Shown piece by piece: positions 1 to 7,939 of a stretch of 64,000 bases of DNA. A model generated the notes under the pieces. That model was not told the DNA's origin. It saw only the letters and a program-made list of their open reading frames with translations, and did not search any database. The position numbers and the translations under genes are program-made. Each line of letters begins with the position of its first letter. Within the stretch, counting starts at the first letter, position 1. The stretch lies in contig CM060900.1 in NCBI GenBank assembly GCA_030762935.1, forward strand, positions 288,341,784 to 288,405,783. The letters run 5' to 3'. The DNA comes from Hymenopus coronatus (lineage: Eukaryota; Arthropoda; Insecta; Mantodea; Hymenopodidae).

Positions 1-803
1 CTATTTTTATTCGCTTTTTTGGCATCGCAATGTCTAGATAATACTTTATTATATTAGCAAATGTTTTGAACCCTTCATTTATGTCTACCGCTTCATATAC
101 TTTTTCCCAAGTTTTATTTTGTAGCAGATCTTTGAATATATTTGTATTATTCCTACTAAATACGTCCTATTCTATACCCATCTCTCGAATCGTATTTGCG
201 AGTGTTCAAAACAATTTCAAATGTCTGTGATCGGAAAGCCCTGTTTCTACTACTCTAATGTTTTCTACCTTAAGGCAGCCTTGCTTTATTAACGCTTGAT
301 CAATGATGGTTGCCGAGTGAGTTGTCACCCTAGTGGGTATATTTATAATGGGCATTAGGTTATAGAGTAACATAAATTCTTTCATTATTTTACATAATTT
401 ACCAGGGGAGAAGTCAATGTTCCAGTCTCCTATTATTACAATATCTTTAGCAGGTTGCAAATTATCTAGAATGGCACCTAGACTTGTTATTAATATGTTG
501 ATGTCACTATCTGGTGCCCTATAAAGACAAATAATAACCATGTTATGTTTGGTTACTTCTATTTCACTGACCTCAAAGTGTGATTCTATGCTTTCAGCTC
601 TTATTTTTGGTATCTCCCTAGCTTCTAAATTTACTTTAGTTGTTATGTACGAACCGCCATGTTTTTTTCTAGATCTACAGTAATGTGAAGCAAGTTTATA
701 ATTATCAAAACTTAGGGATTGGATTTCATTACTATCCAGCCAGTGTTCTGTAAACCAAATTATATCAGAATCAATTTAACCTGAATCAAGCAAGGTTTCA
801 AAC
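1..803 (-). pseudogene. LINE ORF2: APE endonuclease, main part
   Basis: Reads on the minus strand from 803 down to 1 as an apurinic-type endonuclease domain, which would nick the target DNA during LINE insertion. Visible motifs in order: FTEHWLDS near 760, ICLYRAP near 530, IGDWNIDF near 430, PTRVTTHSATIIDQ near 320 and GLSDHR near 220. The D of GDWN and the SDH triad are the expected catalytic elements. Beyond about 200 the frame is broken, but linker-type sequence (NKTWEKVYEAVDIN, then YYLDIAMPKK) continues to the window edge. A TAA stop interrupts the frame near 780 (LLDSG*IDSD). The frame joins to 4156-4101 across the Penelope insertion. Clearly inactive. Confidence 0.85.
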
Positions 804-815
804 AATAGTTTCTTA
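804..815. repeat. Target-site duplication, left copy (AATAGTTTCTTA)
   Basis: Twelve bases identical to 4089-4100. Removing 816-4088 and one copy restores the LINE ORF2 reading frame, so this is the target duplication of the Penelope insertion. Confidence 0.9.
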
Positions 816-881
816 GTTTTAAAATTTTCGGGATATTTTGCCGTGGTCTGTAGGCTAAAATATGTTTAGTTAAAATATTTC

Positions 882-921
882 TACCTAACGTTTCGTCCCT
901 GTCTGTGAGGGACATCTTCGG
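882..921 (-). ncRNA. Hammerhead-like motif, copy A 3' region (core changed)
   Basis: Same motif as at 3940-3978 in the other PLE copy: a GUCCCU/AGGGAC stem followed by GAAACG. The first core element reads CCGAAGA here instead of CTGAAGA, which would remove an invariant hammerhead U, so this copy is probably inactive. Hammerhead ribozymes in PLE terminal regions are established; that this is one is inference. Confidence 0.35.
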
Positions 922-1034
922 GGGAAAGGTGCTCATGTCAGTAACTCGAAAAGAATAACAACAGTGCGGTTTATAGCCAGTATATATACTCGGACACAGG
1001 TGGGCGGGGTCAAGTGGACGGGTTCTAGTTGTGT

Positions 1035-2108
1035 TTATTTAGCCTGGAGGTTACGGAGTTGAGAAAGTATAGGGAACCAGGTGGAGTTAAATTTAAGACC
1101 TTCGTCTTTGTTAAAGTTGTTTGTGTTTTTATAAATCTCAATGGCCTCTCTGTATAAACGGGGCTAATAGCTTTTAGTCGTAGCTATAACCTCTACTTTA
1201 TCATATTGCATACGGTGGTCATCCAAAGATAAAACATGTTGTGCCACGGCTGATTTTTCTGTTTGTCCGAGGCGGCAGTTTCTTTTATGTTCTGTGATGC
1301 GTGTGTTGATGCTACGTTTTGTAGTGCTGATGTAAACCTGGCCACATGTGCATGGGATTTTGTAAACACCAAATTTACAAAGTGGATCGAGTCGGTCTTT
1401 AGCTGATTTGAGGAACTGTTTTATTTTAGTTGTCGGCATGTATATGGGTTTCATGTATCGTTTTTCTAAAATCTTGCCGATACGATCAGTTATGTTTTTT
1501 ATATATGGCAAGAATACTTTATTTTTATATGTCGATGCCTCCCTAGGTCTAGTGTTCTTTCTGGGACGTATTGCTCGATCGATGTCCTTTTTAGTGTACC
1601 CATTATACATTAGCGTCTTTTGTAAATATTTTAATTCTTGTGGTAAATGTTTCGTGTCACAGATTCCTTTAGCTCGTTCCACTAGTGTTTTGATAACGCT
1701 TCTTTTCTGTTTGGGATGATGGTTGGATTGCTTACTAAGATATCTGTCAGTATGGGTTGGCTTTCTGTACACTGCACACGTAAATCTTCCGTCGTTTTTC
1801 CTAGTTATCAATACATCAAGAAAAGCAATTTGACCGTCGGACTCTAATTCTTTTGTAAATTGGATGTTTGCATGTTGGCTGTTAATTTCTGGAGTTTAGC
1901 TTCTCCGTGAGGCCATATAGCGAAGATGTCGTCAATGTAACGAAGCCAAACGGACGGTATTTTAGTCGCAGTTGCCAGTGCATGTTTTTCGAAATGTTCC
2001 ATATACAAATTAGCTACCACAGGTCCAAGAGGATTTACCCATGGCAACTCCGTCTTTTTGTTCGTAGTAATCGTTGTTCCATCTGAAATACGTCGTGGTG
2101 AGACACAG
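1035..2108 (-). pseudogene. Penelope-like RT / GIY-YIG endonuclease, copy A
   Basis: C-terminal part of a PLE polyprotein. It begins inside the reverse transcriptase palm, with NPLGPVVANLYMEHFE, then the catalytic RYIDD (about 1936-1925). A small deletion and frameshift after HGEAKLQK follows (about 1890-1870). Next come the thumb and connector (ITRKNDGRFTCAVYRKP) and a GIY-YIG nuclease (GVYKIPCTCGQVYIS, then TTKRSINTRITEHKRNC). A TAG at 1166-1164 interrupts the frame 43 codons before the natural end (LSQLRNLQAK, stop at 1035-1037). In PLEs, RT copies RNA primed from a nick made by the GIY-YIG domain. Both the truncation and the stop make this copy inactive. Confidence 0.88.
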
Positions 2109-2112
2109 TACG

Positions 2113-3826
2113 TACTGAATCAACCAGGATCCTGAGAAAGGCTAATTCTCCCGGAACCAACATAAACAGAAAAGAATTGTTGGCCTTGAAAGACCTGAAT
2201 GCGGACGACAGTATCCTAGTTTTGCCAGCAGACAAAGGCAACGCTACTGTTGTTATGAACATCACAGATTACAATGAGAAAATTTCGGAACTATTGGACC
2301 CTACTTCGTTCAAGAAGATATCACGAGATCCTACCTCTACCATTCTAAATAAAACAAATAAAATGATCAAGAATTCGCCGTCCATACCACAGGAAACTAA
2401 GAAAAGCTTATTGTATTCAGAAGCCGTGTCACCAAGGTTATATGGATTGCCGAAAATTCACAAAGAGAATGTACCATTACGTCCCATAGTCAGCGCCATT
2501 GGATCACCAACATACAAGATCTCTCGTTATCTTCGTTATTGCAGGAACACATCGGTAATTCAGAAACTTACATAGAGAATTCCTATCATTTCACGCAGAA
2601 AACACGCAATCTAAAATGTGATCCCACAGATATTCTCGTCAGCTTCGATATCACGTCGCTGTTTACAATGGTACCCGTCAAGGACGTTTTAGAGCATATG
2701 GACGAGTTGTTCCCGCAAGACATATACGACCTTTTTAAACTGTGTCTCACCACGACATATTTCAGATGGAACAACGATTACTACGAACAAAAAGACGGAG
2801 TTGCCATGGGTAATCCTCTTGGACCTGTGGTAGCTAATATGTATATGGAACATTTTGAAAAACATGCACTGGCAACTGCGACTAAAAAAACCGTCCGTTT
2901 GGCTTCGTTACATTGACGACGTCTTCGCTATATGGCCTCACGGAGAAGCTGAACTCCAGAAATTCCTAGATCATCTGAACAGCCAACACGCAAACATCCA
3001 ATTTACAAAAGAATTAGAGTCCGACGGTCAAATTGCTTTTCTTGATGTATTGATAACTAGGAAAAACGACGGAAGATCAACGTGTGCAGTGTACAGAAAG
3101 CCAACCCATACTGACCGATATCTTAGTAAGCAATCCAACCATCATCCCAAACAGAAAAGAAGCGTTATCAAAACACTAGTGGAACGAGCTAAAGGAATCT
3201 GTGACACGAAACATTTACCACAAGAATTAAAATATTTACAAAAGACGCTAATGTATAATGGGTACACTAAAAAGGACATCGATCGAGCAATACGTCCCAG
3301 AAAGAACACTAGACCTAGGGAGGCATCGGCATATAAAAATAAAGTATTCTTGCCATATATAAAAAACATAACTGATCGTATCGGCAAGATTTTAGAAAAA
3401 CGACACGTGAAACCCATATACATGCCGACAACTAAAATAAAACAGTTCCTCAAATCAGCTAAAGACCGACTCGATCAACTTTGTAAATTTGGTGTTTACA
3501 AAATCCCATGGACATGTGGCCAGGTTTACATCGGCACTACAAAACGTAGCATCAACACACGCATCACAGAACATAAAAGAAACTGCCGCCTCGGACAAAC
3601 AGAAAAATCAGCCGTGGCACAACATGTTTTATCTTTGGATGACCACCGTATGCAATATGATAAAGTAGAGGTTATAGCTACGACTAAAAGCTATTAGCCC
3701 CGTTTATACAGAGAGGCCATTGAGATTTATAAAAACACAAACAACTTTAACAAAGACGAAGGTCTTAAATTTAACTCCACCTGGTTCCCTATACTTTCTC
3801 AACTCCGTAACCTCCAGGCTAAATAA
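2113..3826 (+). pseudogene. Penelope-like RT / GIY-YIG endonuclease, copy B
   Basis: Longer copy. RT motifs in order: VLPADKGNATVV (about 2218), LYGLPKIHK (about 2440), LVSFDITSLFTMVP (about 2635), GVAMGNPLGPVVAN (about 2800), RYIDDVFAIW (about 2906-2935) and FLDVLI (about 3040). The GIY-YIG domain follows (GVYKIPWTCGQVYIG, about 3490-3535, then RSINTRITEHKRNC). Breaks: a frameshift near 2540, another in the A-run at about 2884-2890, and TAG at 3695-3697, after which the same frame continues PRLYREAIEIYK to a natural stop at 3824-3826. CTCG of copy A is WTCG here. The N-terminus is missing. The downstream 260 bases hold a ribozyme-like motif and the 3' tail. Confidence 0.9.
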
Positions 3827-3939
3827 ACACAACTAGAACCCGTCCACTTGACCCCGCCCACCTGTGTCCGAGTATATATACTGGCTATAAACCGCACTGT
3901 TGTTATTCTTTTCGAGTTAGCGACGTGAGCACCTTTCCC

Positions 3940-3978
3940 CTGAAGATGTCCCTCACAGACAGGGACGAAACGTTAGGT
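3940..3978 (+). ncRNA. Hammerhead-ribozyme-like motif, copy B 3' region
   Basis: CTGAAGA (fits the CUGANGA core), one extra base, a six-pair stem GTCCCT/AGGGAC around a seven-base loop, then GAAAC and GTTAGGTA, which could form the very short stem III and UA cleavage triplet seen in PLE hammerheads. The extra base after the first core element is unusual, but it also occurs in the second PLE of this window (11037-11065). Stem I partners are not obvious. Confidence 0.45.
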
Positions 3979-4040
3979 AGAAATATTTTAACTAAACATA
4001 TTTTAACCTACAGACCACGGCAAAATATCCCGAAAATTTT

Positions 4041-4088
4041 AAATTTTAAAACTATGGACACCGGCCGTGAAAGCTTACGCATATATTT
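4041..4088 (+). other. PLE 3' terminal tail, present only at this end
   Basis: After GACCACGGC and CCCGAAAATTTT the copy B end continues for about 47 bases, including ACACCGGCCGTGAAAGC (about 4058-4074), up to the target duplication. The opposite end (copy A, 816 onward) stops at AAAATTTTAAAAC without it. Penelope elements have been described with an extra terminal stretch of about 34 bp at one end only; this fits. The same tail is found at 53409-53447 and 26830-26853. Confidence 0.7.
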
Positions 4089-4100
4089 AATAGTTTCTTA
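4089..4100. repeat. Target-site duplication, right copy (AATAGTTTCTTA)
   Basis: Perfect repeat of 804-815, bounding the Penelope insertion on the right. Confidence 0.9.
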
Positions 4101-4156
4101 TTTCTAAAGCTCTGTACATTTTGATGGAAAATCCTGATTGTATTTTCCACTGTCAT
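4101..4156 (-). pseudogene. LINE ORF2 N-terminus, cut off by the PLE insertion
   Basis: An ATG at 4156 (minus) opens a frame reading MTVENTIRIFHQNVQSFRNK, the usual start of a LINE endonuclease (IFHQNVQS). It runs straight into the 12-bp duplication at 4089-4100 and resumes at 803 on the other side of the Penelope insertion without loss of frame (RNKKLL then FETLLDSG). This proves that the two endonuclease pieces belong to one element and that the insertion came later. It starts about 105 bases downstream of the ORF1 stop. Confidence 0.8.
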
Positions 4157-4261
4157 AGGCTTGGCTTTTTTTACTTTTCTCACTTTGAGGAATCTGTCTG
4201 CTACTTACCACCTCAGAACTATTGTGTAATGATCTGGCTATATCACCATCTGAACTATCAG

Positions 4262-5362
4262 TTAGTTTCCCTGTTGATGTTTACAAATTTCAACTAGTCT
4301 ACTTATGGCTTGGCTAAGCAAAAATGAACCCTTGAAATTCAGATGTAACCCATCTCTTCCTAGGCATTTGTAGTCTATAAACCTGTTAACGTCACAGTAA
4401 ATTGCATTCAAACTCTGACAAGCCCAGCACAAGCTGCTGTTAATTTTGTTTATGTATTTTTCATGAACATCCCTACATTTTATCACAGAGTTCACCATAA
4501 CACGTGCATTAGGAAACTTCTTCTTTACTTCTCTGATGGTGCCGTATATTTCTCCCATCACCTCCTCCGGATTGTTGGAGTTCAGGATATCGTTGGTGCC
4601 AACATGCAACAAAACTGTTTTTGGTTGCTGCATTCCACTGTCCATATTTTCGATCATCTTCTGCAACTGTCCAGCCTTTATGCCGCGTAACACTTGGATG
4701 TCCACTTCCTTCACCTTCACATGTTTTATCATGGAGTCACCCATTAACAACATCTCACTTTGTATCGCTTTGTCTTTGTTTCGATACACCGCCATCTTAG
4801 ATTTTGCACTGGGATTTATCCACATGTATTTGCTTTTCACGACTTCGTGCACTTTTGGGGTGTTGATAACTTGTTCCATAGGTTTGACCGGTTCTTTTAG
4901 CACTTCGTTTTTGTTTGATATTTGAAGACCACAAGGAACATTCTTCTCACTATTAGCACTTCTGCCACATTTTTTCGTAATTGTAGAGTATAGGGTATTT
5001 TCCCGTGCTTCAGCCTTTAGTTTGTCGTTTTCAGTTATTTCCCGAGCTTCCTCTTTTAGCTTGTTGTTTTCACTTCTTAAGCTATTTAGTTCGTCTTGTG
5101 CTTTCTTAAAATTATTGTTTAAGATATTTATCACTAGTTGCAGTGAAGCTATAACTTCGGCGTCACGTGCTTCTCGCTGCCCTCGTTCTTCAGCCGCTTC
5201 CCATTCTTCTACAGCTCCAATTCTTGTATCTTCATTTGTACTATTTCCTATGGCTCTGAAATTATCATTGATAGACCCCTTTGTTACTATTTCACTATTT
5301 TTACTGTTTATTTCACGTAATTTGTTCACTTGACTCCGGGTCATCACTGCACATGCCGCCAT
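4262..5362 (-). CDS. LINE ORF1 protein: coiled coil plus SGNH/GDSL esterase domain
   Basis: Open frame of 366 codons starting at an ATG at 5362 with good context (AAGATGG). The frame is open further upstream, but that part is probably piggyBac sequence. Residues about 60-130 are rich in E, K, L and R with heptad-like spacing (RSENNKLKEEAREITENDKL), a likely coiled coil for trimer formation. From about residue 202 there is an SGNH hydrolase: block I LLMGDSM (Ser about 210), block II RGIKAGQL, block III HVGTND (about 255-258) and block V RDGLHLN (Asp about 337, His about 340). All catalytic residues are present. Esterase-bearing ORF1 proteins are known from CR1-type LINEs and are thought to bind RNA or act on membranes or lipids. 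It is undamaged although ORF2 is broken, so it may be recent or a chance survivor. Confidence 0.85.
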   Translation of the reverse strand: MAACAVMTRSQVNKLREINSKNSEIVTKGSINDNFRAIGNSTNEDTRIGAVEEWEAAEERGQREARDAEVIASLQLVINILNNNFKKAQDELNSLRSENNKLKEEAREITENDKLKAEARENTLYSTITKKCGRSANSEKNVPCGLQISNKNEVLKEPVKPMEQVINTPKVHEVVKSKYMWINPSAKSKMAVYRNKDKAIQSEMLLMGDSMIKHVKVKEVDIQVLRGIKAGQLQKMIENMDSGMQQPKTVLLHVGTNDILNSNNPEEVMGEIYGTIREVKKKFPNARVMVNSVIKCRDVHEKYINKINSSLCWACQSLNAIYCDVNRFIDYKCLGRDGLHLNFKGSFLLSQAISRLVEICKHQQGN

Positions 5363-5399
5363 CTTGCCATTTGATGTGAAACACCTAAGAAACTCATTC

Positions 5400-5880
5400 C
5401 TTGAGTTATAATTTATCACAATAGGTTTTCAGCTGCACCTGTATGCCTATTTGCTATTGCAGATTCACTAATATGCTTTGTTGAAAACATGAGAATATCT
5501 TGTCAATCTATTTTAAAACATACATTCTGCAATAATTTTCTTTGGCAATTTCTTTTCATTTCAAATTCACACCACATGTTAAATGTTTTTGCTTTTGGCC
5601 CATAGCATTCCCACCAGATGAACTTTTTCTGCTAAGCAATTTGTTTGCTATTTGAGAACTTGTGTAATAGTTATCAGTTAGAGCTGTTTTACCTGTATCT
5701 AGAAGATTTTTAGATAGTTTCATGAGAAAGTTTGTTGGTATACAGTCAGCAAATAATCTTCATTAGTCATAAATCTTTAATTCCATCTACAACCACTATC
5801 ACTAAAGTTTGATCACCTTTATACTGTAATTGTGTGCCTTAAGTGGCCCTGTATTTAGGTAACGCTATGCCCATGGGCCC
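5400..5880 (-). pseudogene. piggyBac transposase remnant
   Basis: Minus-strand fragments of a piggyBac-family DDD transposase. Near 5730-5620 one frame reads FLMKLSKNLLDTGKTALTDN and then YYTSSQIANKLL, the conserved piggyBac block with a catalytic Asp (DNYYTS). After frameshifts, DRQDILMFSTKHISESAIAN (about 5510-5450) matches the KDKRDVLMLSTKH block, and KPIVINYNS (about 5420-5400) matches the following KP..DYN block. There the reading stops and LINE sequence begins, so the rest of the transposase lies left of the window beyond the LINE. Several stops and shifts; old and inactive. Only the middle to C-terminal half is seen. Confidence 0.7.
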
Positions 5881-5934
5881 GATAGTCTTTTTTTTTTTTT
5901 TCTCCCCTCAACAACAAACTTAGGCAGTTCTGAA

Positions 5935-6190
5935 AAATATAAACACATTTATCACATTCTCAAAGTCTTGTTTCACAGTCGGATCATTTTCTATTGCAAG
6001 TACAGCCAGGTGATTCAAATACTCCTGTGTCTGAGAAGCACACAAGTGGTTCTTAATCCTTCCAAGAAGTGAGAAGGATCATTAAGCAGAGCAGTTCATT
6101 GCTGGTATGCTCAATAAATTTGAAGATGGATTCCGATGTTCGGATAAATATAAAGAGCGACTTCTCTCTTAGCTTATTATTTAATCCTTT
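5935..6190 (-). pseudogene. hAT transposase C-terminal dimerisation fragment
   Basis: Minus-strand reading near 6130-5940, with one frameshift, gives IPAMNCSA, then RIKNHLCASQTQEYLNHLAV and LAIENDPTVKQDFENVINVF. This is the hAT-family C-terminal block (usually TSASAERSFSxLKxIKxYLRS..Q.RL..LALLSIE). Nothing of the catalytic domain is seen next to it; to the left comes a T-run and piggyBac sequence. A short relic of a DUF4371/ZMYM-type hAT element. Confidence 0.6.
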
Positions 6191-6482
6191 TTTGCCTGTC
6201 GATACCTATAAGTTCCTCTTGTTTTAAGTGTAACTGTACAAACAGGGTTTTACTCTAGCATTAATTTCATGTCATACTAACCTTCAACCATAAACGACAA
6301 GTAATTAAGACTGTTTTATATTGTAAAAATATTTAAAATTTTTGCCCTAAAATTACAGTGATTTTTTTAAATAACTTAAAGAGAAAACTGACATAACTAC
6401 AGTCAAATGTACATTAACTTCCAAGCAACATGCCAATTATTTTACTTGGGTTCTTCCCGACCTTTATCACAGTCACTGGCAT

Positions 6483-6740
6483 TTGAACTTGCAACATTTG
6501 GCTTTGAATGGATGGCATTACCTATCACCTAACACTCATGGTCTTTTGAATTACTTTTTTGGTAGTGCCTTTAGCAGAATTATGAAAGCTGGTGTAGAAG
6601 AATTTAAACTTTTAGCTGGGAAGAAAAATATTAATAAAGGATCTACATTTATTTTCATTTCTATTTTCTCTAACATTTCATTTAATAATTTTATAGGTTT
6701 ATTCCCAAATATTTTTACTATAATTCCAGTTTTAAACTTG
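6483..6740 (+). pseudogene. atp6: Nuclear copy of mitochondrial atp6 (NUMT)
   Basis: One open frame reads LNYFFGSAF, then KAGVEEFKLLAGKKN, then GSTFIFISIFSNISF and NNFIGLFPNIFT. The block G-S-T-F-I-F-I-S-x-F followed by F-N-N-F-x-G-L-F-P-x-I-F-T is the characteristic ATP synthase subunit a (F0 proton channel) region of arthropod mitochondria. Upstream, LALNGWHYLSPN resembles the LSLNW...YWL part. Under the invertebrate mitochondrial code AGA (Ser) and ATA (Met) give an even better fit. Homology ends at about 6735, where the usual S.SH..T.SL does not follow. About 250 bp; not expressed in this form. The nearby hAT and piggyBac relics are unrelated. Confidence 0.75.
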
Positions 6741-6780
6741 AACCAAAGGAAAAGTGGCATATGTAGTATACTAGTGCAGG

Positions 6781-7930
6781 CAACTAAGGGTTAAGACAGA
6801 CAAAGATGGACCATTCTCATATCCAGAACTCAAGAGGAAGCTTTTGAGACTCTTGTATAATTTGTCCAATATAAGTAAATAATTTGTCTTCAATGTATCA
6901 CCATTAGATTTGCAAACCACAGTTTCATTTTCTGGCCCAGAGTCTGAGCCATCAAAGGACTTTTGTTTCTTCACTCATTTTTCTCTAGGTTCATTGACTC
7001 AATACAAGTTGTTGTGTAGTCTCCAGTATTCTCTCTGTTATTTTTGATCACTTCAAAGGACTTTGTCATTTAATCTATAAAGGTAAAGTATAAAGTTTCA
7101 CTACTCAGTGTTGTGGCATCAATGTTACCTCTGTTCGACAACAGTTAATAAAAATGAATAAAGTGTGTCCAAATTGTACATTATCTTTTTCAAAGAATAA
7201 TGGAAAGCCTAACTAATTTCACTTTCAGATTTCAATTGCATTAATTTGTGACCGATCTGCCAAGACTGATCCCCTGAGACCGTCGTCTAGCATCATCCAG
7301 TTCTAAATAGCTCATTGCTTTGCCAATGTCACTCACTGGCAAATTTGGAGCGTTAGATTAGTGTGGGATGTTAGTGACCCTGTTGTATATAGCATGCTTG
7401 TTGCCAGTACAGTGAAAAGGCAAACCTTGAGTTTTAATTTTAATCCTTCATGTATAACAATGATATGATGAATGAGTTAATGTTAAAAGTACAATAAGAA
7501 GAACCGCACCACAATTTGCAGATAAAAGTGACTATAATTGTGTGATCAAAAAACTTTTAAACAGTCCTTGAGTTTGCATTATTTTGGTGAAAAATGTCAC
7601 ATAATTTCAATAGGAAGGCCAACCCCAGATCTTAAACCTCTAAAAACTATATCACAATGAGGGTTTCGAAAGGCATTTTAGTAGCTCTTGGTACAAAAAG
7701 TTTCCTTGGTGTGTGGTTGTGACAAATTATTGAAACTATTTTGTTGGGCATGACTGCATTTTTCTAATGAAAAGGATGTACGTACAACCGATGGTATCAG
7801 CAACATGGTTAGCCTAAGCACCTTGAGTGTTTGTCATGAAAATTCCAAAAGTTATATTTCATATATTTCATATTAAGTGTGGAGAAACAAGAATTGACAC
7901 TTCTTTTTTGGTGAGGCATTTAAAAGTTCA
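6781..7930. other. No recognisable gene
   Basis: AT-rich sequence. A 67-codon open frame on the minus strand (6974-6771) has no recognisable motif. From about 7860 sequence of the next hAT element may begin, but I cannot fix its end. Confidence 0.4.
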
Positions 7931-7939
7931 GTTGAAAAG

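Larger units (their letters stand above)
816..4088. mobile_element. Penelope-like element, 5'-to-5' inverted dimer in one insertion
   Basis: A 3273-bp insertion flanked by a perfect 12-bp duplication. It holds copy A on the minus strand (about 2108 to 816) and copy B on the plus strand (about 2113 to 4088). The two are joined 5' to 5' near 2110, with both 3' ends facing outward. Both are 5'-truncated, copy B less so. They match closely over the shared 1.3 kb and share an in-frame TAG. Copy B ends in a longer tail (4041-4088) that copy A lacks. Joint insertion with one pair of duplications suggests the dimer formed during integration and not by two separate events. Confidence 0.88.
1..5400 (-). 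mobile_element. CR1-like LINE, interrupted, continuing past the left window edge
   Basis: Non-LTR retrotransposon on the minus strand. Reading 5' to 3' it runs ORF1 (5362-4262), a short spacer, the ORF2 start (4156), an interruption by a Penelope-like insertion (816-4088), the rest of the APE-type endonuclease (803 downward) and a linker that leaves the window at position 1. The reverse transcriptase must lie outside. Its 5' end sits at about 5400, directly after a piggyBac reading frame, so the LINE inserted into a piggyBac transposase gene. An ORF1 with an SGNH esterase plus an APE endonuclease in ORF2 is the layout of CR1-clade and related LINEs. The clade is an inference, since the RT is not visible. 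Confidence 0.8.

Noticed and set aside
1408..3453. 103-codon open frames opposite the PLE connector region (1408-1719 plus, 3142-3453 minus)
   Set aside because: They are antisense shadows of the PLE coding sequence and mirror each other only because the two PLE copies do.
4463..5333. Plus-strand open frames of 75-129 codons opposite LINE ORF1
   Set aside because: Antisense shadows of the esterase and coiled-coil coding sequence.
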